From JAEUIA01 sp038330085 (GTDB lineage Bacteria; Planctomycetota; UBA1135; GCA-002686595), in the NCBI GenBank assembly GCA_038330085.1, contig JBBQNP010000125.1, positions 1 through 13,295 on the forward strand: a stretch of DNA of 13,295 nucleotides, read 5' to 3'. Position numbers and translations under genes: made by a program. The notes beneath the pieces were generated by a model. That model had not been told where the DNA came from, made no database searches, and saw only the letters and a list, made by a program, of their open reading frames with translations. Below are positions 6,489-13,295 of this stretch, piece by piece (positions within the stretch are counted from its first letter, which is position 1; every line of letters begins with the position of its first letter).

Positions 6489-8303
6489 ATGACCGCGACC
6501 ACGAACCCGCGCAACGGTTGCAGTCGTCACCCGCCCATGCACCCCGTCGCACTCTCTCACCCCGCTCCTTCCACACCCCTCGCCATCTGGAAGCTCGCGC
6601 TTCTCTGCGCGCTCCTCTCCACGATCCTCAAACTCGCCCTCCTCCTCCTTCAAGCCCCCGACACCTCACCCGCCTGGGTCCTCCCCGAAGAACAGCACCG
6701 CGGCAACATCGCCCAAGAGCTCCTCCAAGGTCCGCTTCTCCCGGTGCAGGACTACCAGTTCGCTCCCAACGTCGGCGGCTCCGTCGTGGTCGGCATCCTC
6801 GCCGTTCCATTCCTCGCACTCTTCGGTGACTCGCTCGCCGCCGTGCGCGCTGTGCCGATCCTCTTCAACGCACTCGCCGTCCTCCTTCTCGTCCTCATCC
6901 TCGACCGATTCGTCTCTCGCCGCGCCGCCTGGATCGGAGGCGCCCTCTTCGCCCTCGCACCACCCGGCTACAGCCTCCTCTCGATCACCGCGTTCGGCAC
7001 GCACGCCGAAAACAACGCGCTGACCCTCCTCGCCTTGCTGCTCTTCCTCGAGCTGCACCGCATCGGCACGAGCAGCACCAACACCACCAACGCTCTCCTC
7101 ACCTCGATTCCTCGCTCCGACACCCTCCCGATCCGCGAGCGTCGCACCGCGCTCGCGCTCGGAGTCGTCTCGGGTTTCGCGCTCTACTTCGGCTACTTCT
7201 TCGGCGTTGCGCTGATCACCCTCTGCATCTACGAGTGGCTCCACGACAAGCTCTTCTGCGTGCGTCGCTGGTTCCGCTTCGCTCTCCTGGGCTTCGTCGT
7301 CGGCTTCGCGCCGTGGATTTCCTACAACCTCGCCAACGGCTTCCGCGGCCTCTCGATCTACGACGAGCCGCTCACGACGCGCTTCTCACCCATCAACCTC
7401 ATCACCGGCGGGTGGCACAGGCTCGAGCTGTTCTTCACCGACCAGTTGCCGAGCTCGTTCTTCTTCCGCGGCCTGCCGACCCCGCTCCAATCTCCCGCGA
7501 ACTGGTTCGCAGCCGTCGCGTTGCTCGCGCTCGCAGCTGCCGCCGTCTGGCAAGCACGCGCGCACGTTCACCAAGCCGTTCGCGCCATCCTCTCCCTGCG
7601 CGAGCGCCCGCGCGATCTCGGCGCGCCCTGCCTGTTCGCGCTGTACATCCTCGTCTACCTAGTCGCGTACGCCTCGACCGACGTCGGCATGGGCGAGATC
7701 GCGACGCGCAGCGCGCACGACGGTCGCTACTCCGCACCGCTCTACCCGTTCTTGTGCCTCGCCGCCGCGTGCGCGCTCGACGGTAGCGTCGACACGCTGC
7801 CGCGCGGACGAGCGATCGCGCGCGCTGTGACGTGCACGCTCTGCGCGCTCTTCGTCGTCGGCACGCTCGCCGTGTGCAACCCCGCCCACGCGGGCAGCTC
7901 GTTGCGTACTCCCGGCTCTTCAGAAGAACAGTTCGCCGGTTGGATGGCCTGGACGTGGCGCACGGACACGAGCCGTCTCGACCGCATCGTGAAGGGCGTG
8001 CAGACGCGGCGCGCACCCGACGTCGCCGACGGGATGATCTTCACGCTCGCGCAAGGCCTGAAGTGGGGGATGCGCACGCAGGACACGAGCACCCCACCGG
8101 GCCGAAGGAAGTATGACGCCAACTTCCTTGCGCTCCACTACCTGCACGACCGCGTTGCCGACGCGTACAAGCCCTACTGCGACATGCCGATTCCAGGCGA
8201 GCCCATCTACCGCTACACCGAGCGCGCTCAGTTCTGGTCGAGCTACCGCCACCGCGAGCGCGCCGCGCGCGTGCGCCAGCCGCTTGCGCTCGCGACACCC
8301 TGA
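6489..8303 (+). CDS. Polytopic membrane glycosyltransferase, GT-C fold (GT39-like)
   Basis: The product has 604 residues from this ATG. Roughly ten to twelve hydrophobic segments are visible: about 33-54, 97-117, 121-139, 147-168, 174-188, 222-250, 263-280, 339-354, 379-396, 414-430 and 445-463. They are followed by a soluble tail of about 140 residues. The first large loop carries acidic residues in PEEQHRGNIAQELLQG (65-80), the place where GT-C enzymes keep their catalytic acidic residue. HDGRYSAPLYPF (410-421) resembles the Arg/Tyr/Pro segment of ArnT/PMT relatives. Such enzymes transfer a sugar from a polyprenyl-phosphate donor on the outer face of the inner membrane; acceptor and donor are not inferable here. 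Other in-frame starts are TTG at 6456 and ATG at 6537. The latter leaves 16 residues before the first membrane helix and is equally plausible. No ribosome site decides between them. Confidence 0.75.
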   Translation: MTATTNPRNGCSRHPPMHPVALSHPAPSTPLAIWKLALLCALLSTILKLALLLLQAPDTSPAWVLPEEQHRGNIAQELLQGPLLPVQDYQFAPNVGGSVVVGILAVPFLALFGDSLAAVRAVPILFNALAVLLLVLILDRFVSRRAAWIGGALFALAPPGYSLLSITAFGTHAENNALTLLALLLFLELHRIGTSSTNTTNALLTSIPRSDTLPIRERRTALALGVVSGFALYFGYFFGVALITLCIYEWLHDKLFCVRRWFRFALLGFVVGFAPWISYNLANGFRGLSIYDEPLTTRFSPINLITGGWHRLELFFTDQLPSSFFFRGLPTPLQSPANWFAAVALLALAAAAVWQARAHVHQAVRAILSLRERPRDLGAPCLFALYILVYLVAYASTDVGMGEIATRSAHDGRYSAPLYPFLCLAAACALDGSVDTLPRGRAIARAVTCTLCALFVVGTLAVCNPAHAGSSLRTPGSSEEQFAGWMAWTWRTDTSRLDRIVKGVQTRRAPDVADGMIFTLAQGLKWGMRTQDTSTPPGRRKYDANFLALHYLHDRVADAYKPYCDMPIPGEPIYRYTERAQFWSSYRHRERAARVRQPLALATP

Positions 8304-8350
8304 CGACGACGGCCATCGTTCGTGCGGCGTCGTGACGAGGCAGCCTTCGA

Positions 8351-8803
8351 CTACTTGTCGCTGAAGTCGACGACGCACAGTCCGCGTGCGTCGATGCGCG
8401 CCATGGCTTCGAAGCGGAACAGGTCCTTCGAATCCGGTGAGGGGACTTGGGAAGCGACCACGGTGTACGTGCCCGGAGGAAACTCGCCGACCAAGACGCG
8501 GTTGGCCGACCAGACCGCGCCTCCAGGTTGGATCCCCCCGGCGATTCGAGGCCGGAAAGTCACCTCGAGCACGCCTTGGCTCAGGCCGCTCGTGAACGTT
8601 CCCCGCGTCTGGATGCGTTCAGGCAAGACGATCTCGAGTTGCCCCGGCTCGACTGTGATGTCGATGCCCGCGTGCTGCCCCGGCTCGAGCGTCGGCCCCG
8701 CCGGCGTCGCCGGCGCCATCGTCTCGTCGATGCGCGGCGGGCGGAACAGGATCGCGAAGCCGATCAGCATCAGCGCCAGCGCGATGTACCAGGCGAGCTT
8801 CAT
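8351..8803 (-). CDS. Small membrane-anchored extracytoplasmic protein, function unknown
   Basis: This is a 150-residue protein with one N-terminal hydrophobic segment (about 4-20, WYIALALMLIGFAILF). A Pro/Ala-rich linker (28-42) and a beta-rich region of about 100 residues follow. The tail contains a GEFPPGTYTVVAS stretch (106-118) typical of Ig-like or carboxypeptidase-regulatory-like folds, which suggests a small extracytoplasmic beta-sandwich. No catalytic motif is visible and I do not recognise a named family. The ATG is 6 nt after the stop of the larger anchored protein upstream, with a GGTGAG ribosome-site candidate, so the two genes form an operon. They share an architecture of a single N-terminal helix plus beta-rich domain and may act together in the envelope. 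The gene converges on the glycosyltransferase, with 47 bp between stops. Confidence 0.75.
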   Translation of the reverse strand: MKLAWYIALALMLIGFAILFRPPRIDETMAPATPAGPTLEPGQHAGIDITVEPGQLEIVLPERIQTRGTFTSGLSQGVLEVTFRPRIAGGIQPGGAVWSANRVLVGEFPPGTYTVVASQVPSPDSKDLFRFEAMARIDARGLCVVDFSDK

Positions 8804-8809
8804 CGCGAC

Positions 8810-9907
8810 TCACCGCGGCACGAAGCGCAACGTCACGAGCACCGGTTCGCCCGCCGTCACCGCGACCGTCGACTTCGCGCGCCGTCCGTCCGATGCCGCG
8901 GCTTCGAGGCGATACGCAGCCGGCAACAACCAGCGCGCGACCGCCTTGCCTTCCGGATCCGTCGCGACCCGCAGCGAGCCCTTCGGCGCTCCCGAGCCCG
9001 TGATCTCGACGTCCGGCACCGGCTTGCCGCGCTCGTCGAGGACCGTGATGTCGATCGTCCCCGTCGGCGGCAGCGTGTGATCGGGGATGCGCAGCGTCGG
9101 CGCGCGAAACGCGATGTCGACGGGCGGAAACAGCGGCGCTTCGGGCGCACCGATGAAGAGCAGGTAGTCGCCGTCGAGCACGTCGTGGAACGCGAAGCTC
9201 GCGTCGGGACCCACCGTCGCGCGAGCGCGCACCTGCGTCGCCTTCGATTCGAGCGCGATCTCGAGCCCTTCCGCGGGCGCCCCATCCGACGCGAACACGC
9301 GCCCGTCGATCATGCCGGCGGGCTGCAACAGCAACGTCAAGAACTGATTCGGAGAGGTCTTCACCAGCAGCACGGCCGAGTCGGTGGAGTTGAGCTTCGG
9401 TGCCTCGGCGCGCACGCGGTACGCGCCGAGCGGCAGATCGCCGACGTCGAACGTGCGCTCGCCGTGCTCGAAGTCGATGCGCTTCTTCACCGCGTGCTCG
9501 CTCCCGCTCATCCACGGATGCGGCTCGATCACCAGCGTCCACGCTGCGGGGATTGCGACACCGGGCTCCGTGATCAACTCGCCGCGCAAGATCCCGTGAC
9601 CCGCGTAGTCCTCGGGCCCGAACGCACGCGGCGTCGGCTGCGGGTTGGGGTCGTGCGCCACCCGCGGCGGCAGCGTGACCTCGTTGAGCGGCCCATCGTG
9701 GACGGCGGGCGTCGTTCCCCCCGAACCCTCCGTACCGGATCGATCGGGATGGGCGGACGCAGCCTTGTCGGTGCTCTTGCGTCCGACCAGGAACACGATG
9801 CCGCCGACCAGCACGACGCTGAGCACGAGAAGCAGACCGAGATGACTCGGCGCGGCGCCACGACGCGCGCGTGTGCTACGCTCCCGCGAACCCAATCGAC
9901 CCAGCAT
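8810..9907 (-). CDS. Membrane-anchored protein with three carboxypeptidase-regulatory-like beta-sandwich repeats
   Basis: The product has 365 residues. A basic N-terminus (MLGRLGSRERSTRARR) precedes one membrane helix (about 23-41), a type II or uncleaved anchor with the rest outside the cytoplasm. A low-complexity linker (45-100) leads to three domains of about 80-90 residues: 105-195, 196-275 and 283-365. The second opens PAGMIDGRVFASDGAPAEGLEI, and the third GTIDITVLDERGKPVPDVEI with an ATDPEGKA turn. Both match the transthyretin-like CarboxypepD_reg pattern. Such domains usually bind carbohydrate or protein or serve as spacers, and no enzyme motif is visible. The assigned ATG shares a CATG with the start of the divergent phosphatase gene. 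An open frame continues upstream, but opposite that gene's coding strand, so this ATG is preferred. Confidence 0.75.
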   Translation of the reverse strand: MLGRLGSRERSTRARRGAAPSHLGLLLVLSVVLVGGIVFLVGRKSTDKAASAHPDRSGTEGSGGTTPAVHDGPLNEVTLPPRVAHDPNPQPTPRAFGPEDYAGHGILRGELITEPGVAIPAAWTLVIEPHPWMSGSEHAVKKRIDFEHGERTFDVGDLPLGAYRVRAEAPKLNSTDSAVLLVKTSPNQFLTLLLQPAGMIDGRVFASDGAPAEGLEIALESKATQVRARATVGPDASFAFHDVLDGDYLLFIGAPEAPLFPPVDIAFRAPTLRIPDHTLPPTGTIDITVLDERGKPVPDVEITGSGAPKGSLRVATDPEGKAVARWLLPAAYRLEAAASDGRRAKSTVAVTAGEPVLVTLRFVPR

Positions 9908-12329
9908 GAGCACGCAGCGTAGCCCTCTCGTCTCCGGCCTGGTAGCCGCCCGCCTCGCCTTCCTTCTCCTCGCCGGCCTGTCGCTTCCCGCTGCGGCGCG
10001 CGCGCCCGGCTCCGCGGCCACCTCCGACCAGGGTCGGCTCATCGTCCTCGGTTTCGACGGTGCGGACTGGAGCACCGTCCTGCAGATGATGGACAAGGGC
10101 GAGATGCAGAACTGCGCGCGGTTGCGCGCGCAAGGGACCGCTGCCCCGCTCGGTACGACGATGCCCGCCGAGTCGCCCGTGTCGTGGGCTTCGCTCAACA
10201 GCGGACAGAACCCGGGCAAGACCGGCGTACCCGGGTTCATCAAGCGTGACTTCAACCCGCACGGCACACCTATCCCGGCGCTCGGGCACGTGACCCACGA
10301 CGCTCGCGCGACGAGCACGTTCCACGTGCACGGCCTGGCCGGCATCCTCGCGAAGCACTCGGCCCCGACCAACGCCACGATCGCGGGCGGCATCGCGCTC
10401 GCGGGTTTCCTCGTCGTCTTCGCGCTGCTCCTGCGCATTCGCCGCTGGATTGCGTTGGTGCTGGCCGCGTTGCTTGGAGCGATGGGCGCCGTCGGGGCCT
10501 GGGTCGCGACCGGCTACGTGCCGCGTGAGATCGCCGACGTCGTCGGCAACCCGACGAAGACCGACGGCTTCTGGGAGGTCGCGGCGAAGGCCGGCGTTCC
10601 ATGCGTCGTGCTCGACGCGGCGATGGAGTGGGACAAGCCCGACGTCCAAAACCTGAAGTTGCTCGCCGGCCTGGGCGTGCCCGACGTGCGCGCGAACAAC
10701 GGCGACTGGTTCCGCTACACGACGAGCGACGCCGAGTTCGCGCGCGTGCCCGACGGCCGCGGGACGCCGACCGGCGGCCGGGTGTTCCGCGTGGACGAGC
10801 GCGACGGCCGCATCCAGTCGTTCGTCTACGGGCCGCGCAACTTCTGGCTGATGGACCGCGCGCGCGCGGAGCTCGCGTCGCTGCGCAAGGAGATCGACCA
10901 GCCCGGCACGAGCGACGCGAAGGTCGACAAGTTGCGCGCGCGCATGGACGTGCTCGAGAAGGAAGTGTTGCCGCACCTCGACAGCGAAGGCGGACGCTGC
11001 AACCTGCCGCTCGAAGTCGACAGCAAGGACGGTCGCACGAGCGTCTCGATCGGCGGTCAGGCGCAGGAGATCAAGGAGGGCGGCTGGTCGAGCTGGTACC
11101 ACCTCACGTTCGAGCTGAACCCGCTCGTCAAGGTCAAGGCGATCACGCGCTGCAAGCTCGTCAAGCAGCACGATCCCTTCGAGCTGTACGTCGACTTCCT
11201 GCAGATCGATCCCGCCGACCCGATGTACTGGCAACCGGTCGCGCGGCCCTCGTCGTTCGGCGCCGAGCTCGGGAAGTCGATCCTCTCTCCATACGAGACG
11301 GTCGGCTGGGCCTGCATGACGATGCCCTTCAAGGACCGCGAGATCGATCCGAAGACGTTCCTCGAGGACATCGAGACGACGCACGCGTTGCGCGAGAAGC
11401 TCCTGTTTGCAGCGCTCGAGCGCGATGACTGGCGCGTGCTGGTCGACGTCGAGAGCACGCCCGACCGCGTGCAACACATGATGTACCAGTTCTACGACAC
11501 CGGTCATCCCGCGTACGACGCGCAGGTCGCGGCGCAGACGACGACGTACTTCGGCAAGACGATCACGCTGTCCGATGCGATCCCCGCGACGTACCGCGAG
11601 ATGGACCGCGTCGTCGGCAAGGTCATGGACGAATACGTCAAGCCGGGTGACACGCTGATGGTGTGCGCCGACCACGGCTTCCAGTCGTTCCGTCGTCAGG
11701 TGCACTTGAACAACTGGCTCGCGCAAGAAGGCTTCCTCACGCTGCGTCCGGGCGCGAAGGCGGACGATGACCAGTTCATGCGCTTCATCGATTGGCCGCA
11801 CACGCGCGCGTACGCGCTCGGCCTCGGCATGATCTTCGTCAACCTCCAGGGTCGCGAACGTGGAGGCACCGTGAAGCCGGACGAAGTGCCGGCTCTGCTC
11901 ACCGAGCTGCGCGAGAAGCTGATGGCGATGCAGGATCCCGTTCTGCACCAGGGGGCGATGCATGCCGTTTACGAGACGAGCCGCATCCACTCGGGCGCGT
12001 ACTTGTCGAACGAATCCGACCTGATGGTGGGTTTCGCCGCGGGCTGGCGCGTGTCGTGGGCGACCTCGCTCGGCGGCCTCGGCGTCACGGGCGGCGACAG
12101 CCAGACGCTGACCCCAGCACCTGTTTTCGAGGACAACCTCCAGAACTGGTCGGGCGATCACGTCTCGGTCGCGGCGGACCTCGTGCCCGGTGTCTTCCTG
12201 TGCAACCGCAAGGTCGAGATCCCGAAAGACGGCCTCAACCTGCTGCACATAGCACCCACTGCGCTTTCGGTGGTCGGCGTGAAGGTGCCGCCGCAGTACG
12301 ACCTGCCGGCGCTGCACTTCTTGCCCTAA
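9906..12329 (+). CDS. Alkaline-phosphatase-superfamily phosphodiesterase/phosphatase with internal transmembrane hairpin
   Basis: The product has 807 residues and starts with a signal peptide (about 1-32, ending PAAARA). The metal and nucleophile set of the type I phosphodiesterase / nucleotide pyrophosphatase group is complete. D51 lies in LGFDGADW and S90 in MPAESPVSW followed by LNSGQNPGKTGV is the probable nucleophile. D520 and H524 lie in TPDRVQHMMY, D589-H590 in CADHGF, and H752 in GDHVSVAADLVPGVFL. The enzyme therefore probably hydrolyses phosphomono- or diesters with two divalent metals outside the cytoplasm; the substrate is unknown. Two hydrophobic helices (about 158-178 and 181-203) interrupt the catalytic domain, so the mature protein is likely membrane-tethered through its middle. 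Residues 315-355 look like a helical or coiled-coil insert. A GTG at 9873 would extend the frame by 11 residues without adding a signal-like feature. The rhodanese gene follows after a 17-nt gap and is probably cotranscribed. Confidence 0.87.
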   Translation: MSTQRSPLVSGLVAARLAFLLLAGLSLPAAARAPGSAATSDQGRLIVLGFDGADWSTVLQMMDKGEMQNCARLRAQGTAAPLGTTMPAESPVSWASLNSGQNPGKTGVPGFIKRDFNPHGTPIPALGHVTHDARATSTFHVHGLAGILAKHSAPTNATIAGGIALAGFLVVFALLLRIRRWIALVLAALLGAMGAVGAWVATGYVPREIADVVGNPTKTDGFWEVAAKAGVPCVVLDAAMEWDKPDVQNLKLLAGLGVPDVRANNGDWFRYTTSDAEFARVPDGRGTPTGGRVFRVDERDGRIQSFVYGPRNFWLMDRARAELASLRKEIDQPGTSDAKVDKLRARMDVLEKEVLPHLDSEGGRCNLPLEVDSKDGRTSVSIGGQAQEIKEGGWSSWYHLTFELNPLVKVKAITRCKLVKQHDPFELYVDFLQIDPADPMYWQPVARPSSFGAELGKSILSPYETVGWACMTMPFKDREIDPKTFLEDIETTHALREKLLFAALERDDWRVLVDVESTPDRVQHMMYQFYDTGHPAYDAQVAAQTTTYFGKTITLSDAIPATYREMDRVVGKVMDEYVKPGDTLMVCADHGFQSFRRQVHLNNWLAQEGFLTLRPGAKADDDQFMRFIDWPHTRAYALGLGMIFVNLQGRERGGTVKPDEVPALLTELREKLMAMQDPVLHQGAMHAVYETSRIHSGAYLSNESDLMVGFAAGWRVSWATSLGGLGVTGGDSQTLTPAPVFEDNLQNWSGDHVSVAADLVPGVFLCNRKVEIPKDGLNLLHIAPTALSVVGVKVPPQYDLPALHFLP

Positions 12330-12346
12330 GCGAGGTCGTGGCGCCC

Positions 12347-12679
12347 GTGACCGACGTCCAACCGATCACACCCAAGGAGCTCGCGCACCGGCTCGGACAC
12401 GGTGACGAGCTGGTGCTGCTGGACGTGCGCGAGCCGCACGAGCTCGAGATCTGTCGCATCCAAGGTTCGATCGCGATCCCGATGTCGGAGATCTCCAGGC
12501 GCCACGTCGAGCTCGACCCCGACAAGCCCCTCGTGTGCATCTGTCACCACGGGATCCGATCGGCGCACGTCGCTTCAGCCCTCGCGCGCCTGGAGTTCGC
12601 GGAGCTCTACAACCTCACCGGCGGAATCGATCGCTGGGCCACCGAGGTCGAACCGACGATGCCGCGCTATGGCGGGTGA
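12347..12679 (+). CDS. Single-domain rhodanese-like sulfurtransferase
   Basis: The 110-residue protein is a stand-alone rhodanese domain of normal size for this class. LLDVREPHELEICRIQGS (24-41) and IPMSEI (44-49) are the standard N-terminal motifs. C66 in CICHHGIRS (64-72) heads the six-residue active loop CHHGIR, whose length suits sulfur transfer. NLTGGIDRWATEVEPTMPRY closes the domain. It should carry a persulfide on C66 and pass sulfur to an acceptor in the cytoplasm; the acceptor is unknown. The start is a GTG. GAGG at 12332-12335 lies 11 nt before the GTG at 12347 but only 2 nt before an earlier in-frame GTG at 12338, which favours 12347. The gene begins 17 nt after the phosphatase stop. 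The functional link to that gene is unclear and may be only cotranscription. Confidence 0.87.
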   Translation: MTDVQPITPKELAHRLGHGDELVLLDVREPHELEICRIQGSIAIPMSEISRRHVELDPDKPLVCICHHGIRSAHVASALARLEFAELYNLTGGIDRWATEVEPTMPRYGG

Positions 12680-12988
12680 GCTGCACGAACGATCTGCAGA
12701 GAGCGCGCGCGCTACACGGCTTTGACCGACATTGACTGGAGCTTCGCCGAATACGCGCGTAGCTCCGTCGACAATGGTCCGAAAGAAATGCGCCGAAGGA
12801 AACGGGCCGCGAGCGGCACACGTATCCAGGCGGGCAGGCCCGGAAGCGCTCGAAGCCGCGGCGGAACAGGCCGAGGGGCAAACCCGGCCGAGCGGCAAAC
12901 CCGGCCGAGCGGCAAAGACGGCCGAGCGGCAAGAAACGACAGAGCAGAGTTCGCGAGCGCGAGAGACACAGAGAGAGAGAGATCGCCC
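12680..12988. other. Gene-poor interval with minisatellite and GA-rich leader
   Basis: No supported gene lies between the rhodanese stop and the last small ORF. A short stem (CTGCA at 12681-12685, TGCAG near 12695) follows the rhodanese stop without a U-run. TTGACC (12722-12727) and TTGACT (12732-12737) resemble -35 boxes, but I find no -10 element at a proper distance. The 17-bp tandem repeat at 12869-12936 and a run of GA dinucleotides at about 12961-12981 fill the rest. A frame open from the TTG at 12722 crosses the repeat, but its translation there is low-complexity. Confidence 0.6.
12869..12936. repeat. 17-bp x 4 tandem repeat (minisatellite)
   Basis: Units at 12869-12885, 12886-12902, 12903-12919 and 12920-12936 follow each other without spacers. 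The consensus is GGCCGAGCGGCAAACCC. Unit 1 has one change (GGGG for GCGG), and units 3 and 4 differ only in the last few bases. Each unit carries the short dyad GCCG-AG-CGGC. The period is not a multiple of three, so any frame through it shifts at every copy, which argues for noncoding DNA. Confidence 0.92.
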
Positions 12989-13249
12989 ATGCAACCCCAA
13001 GAACCGACCGCCTCCGCCTGCTCCGGCGCGGTCGTCCCGACCGGCGACGCCGTCTTCTCGACCGCGCACCTGGTGTGGCTCGACCTGGAGAGCGGTGACG
13101 AACTCTCGATCGAGCTCTTCGGGCCGCGACCGTTCCTGGAAGAGCTGGTGGCCCAGGGGTTCCGGCTGCAGGACACCCCGCCCTCGGCAAGCCCGTCCGA
13201 CCTGACCGACACCCAGTTCCGGATCCGCGCGCGCGTCGGGCGCAACTGA
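12989..13249 (+). CDS. Small hypothetical protein (86 aa)
   Basis: From the ATG at 12989 the frame encodes 86 residues. The core (about 16-60) reads like a compact alternating fold: VVPTGDAVFSTAHLVWLDLE, then SGDELSIELFGPRPF and LEELVAQGFRLQD. A Ser/Pro tail and FRIRARVGRN follow. There is no signal peptide, membrane helix or catalytic motif, and I do not recognise a family. Third positions are strongly G/C, and the core lacks the low complexity seen just upstream. Spacing from a purine-rich stretch (GAGAGAGAGAGA, ending about 8 nt before the ATG) is compatible with ribosome binding. A TTG at 12722 in the same frame would add 89 residues, but these cross the minisatellite and look noncoding. 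The gene is separated from the rhodanese by about 310 bp and so probably has its own promoter. Confidence 0.55.
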   Translation: MQPQEPTASACSGAVVPTGDAVFSTAHLVWLDLESGDELSIELFGPRPFLEELVAQGFRLQDTPPSASPSDLTDTQFRIRARVGRN

Positions 13250-13295
13250 CGGTCCCTGCCTCCGGATCCGCGCGAACCTGGGGCCCGTTCCGCTC

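Noticed and set aside
8304..8350. Stem ACGACG/CGTCGT between the convergent genes as a terminator
   Set aside because: Only 6 bp pair exactly, with a long loop and no U-run on either strand.
9876..12317. Very long open frame antisense to the phosphatase gene (over 800 codons)
   Set aside because: It is Arg/His/Val/Asp-rich, without domains, and exactly covers a gene with a complete catalytic motif set. It is a base-composition shadow.
12869..12936. 17-bp repeats considered as a CRISPR array or origin iterons
   Set aside because: There are no spacers, and no DnaA-type boxes, replication gene or AT-rich unwinding region nearby.
13218..13274. 14-bp direct repeat TCCGGATCCGCGCG (13218-13231 and 13261-13274)
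   Set aside because: Short, GC-rich and half inside a coding frame; too little to claim an attachment site or element.
1..13295. GGGGCCCAGG at the left end and CCTGGGGCCC at the right end as element-terminal repeats
   Set aside because: The two are not exact reverse complements, are short and GC-only, and no transposase or integrase lies between them.

Overview
The window is GC-rich and densely coded on both strands, with strong G/C preference at third codon positions and few recognisable Shine-Dalgarno sites. The best taxonomic clue is the secreted protein at 120-1889. After a seven-bladed propeller it ends in a Cys-containing domain opening YCFGDGSGTACPCGN and closing with FYQVWYRN...FNLTNGLQVTW. 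I associate this C-terminal type with Planctomycetota of the marine 'Poly/Pla' kind. That assignment comes from memory and was not searched.

Layout. (1) 1-119: an 80-bp near-palindrome just past the 3' end of the propeller gene. (2) 120-2567, minus strand: the secreted propeller protein and, upstream of it, a FabZ/FabA-type hot-dog dehydratase. (3) 2727-5934, plus strand: two tightly spaced genes, a PLP-dependent Cys/Met-metabolism enzyme and an M3-family zinc oligopeptidase. The peptidase carries an in-frame 36-bp x 3 tandem repeat. (4) 5935-6488: about 550 bp without a convincing gene, holding several stable stems, two mirrored interrupted reading frames and a G-rich direct repeat. (5) 6489-8303, plus strand: a polytopic GT-C (GT39-like) membrane glycosyltransferase. 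(6) 8351-9907, minus strand: two adjacent genes for membrane-anchored extracytoplasmic beta-rich proteins. (7) 9906-12679, plus strand: an alkaline-phosphatase-superfamily enzyme with a transmembrane hairpin inside its catalytic domain, then a small rhodanese. (8) 12680-13295: a 17-bp minisatellite, a GA-rich leader and a small uncharacterised ORF.

How the genes relate. Most can be placed in ordinary categories: lipid/fatty-acid chemistry, sulfur amino-acid metabolism, peptide turnover, envelope glycosylation and envelope phosphoester hydrolysis. I see no phage, insertion sequence, CRISPR array, tRNA or rRNA. No defence or biosynthetic system is evident. The features most worth a second look are the structured gap at 5935-6488, the divergent genes whose assigned start codons share one CATG at 9905-9908, the long palindrome at 11-90, the repeat insertion in the peptidase and the membrane hairpin in the phosphatase.
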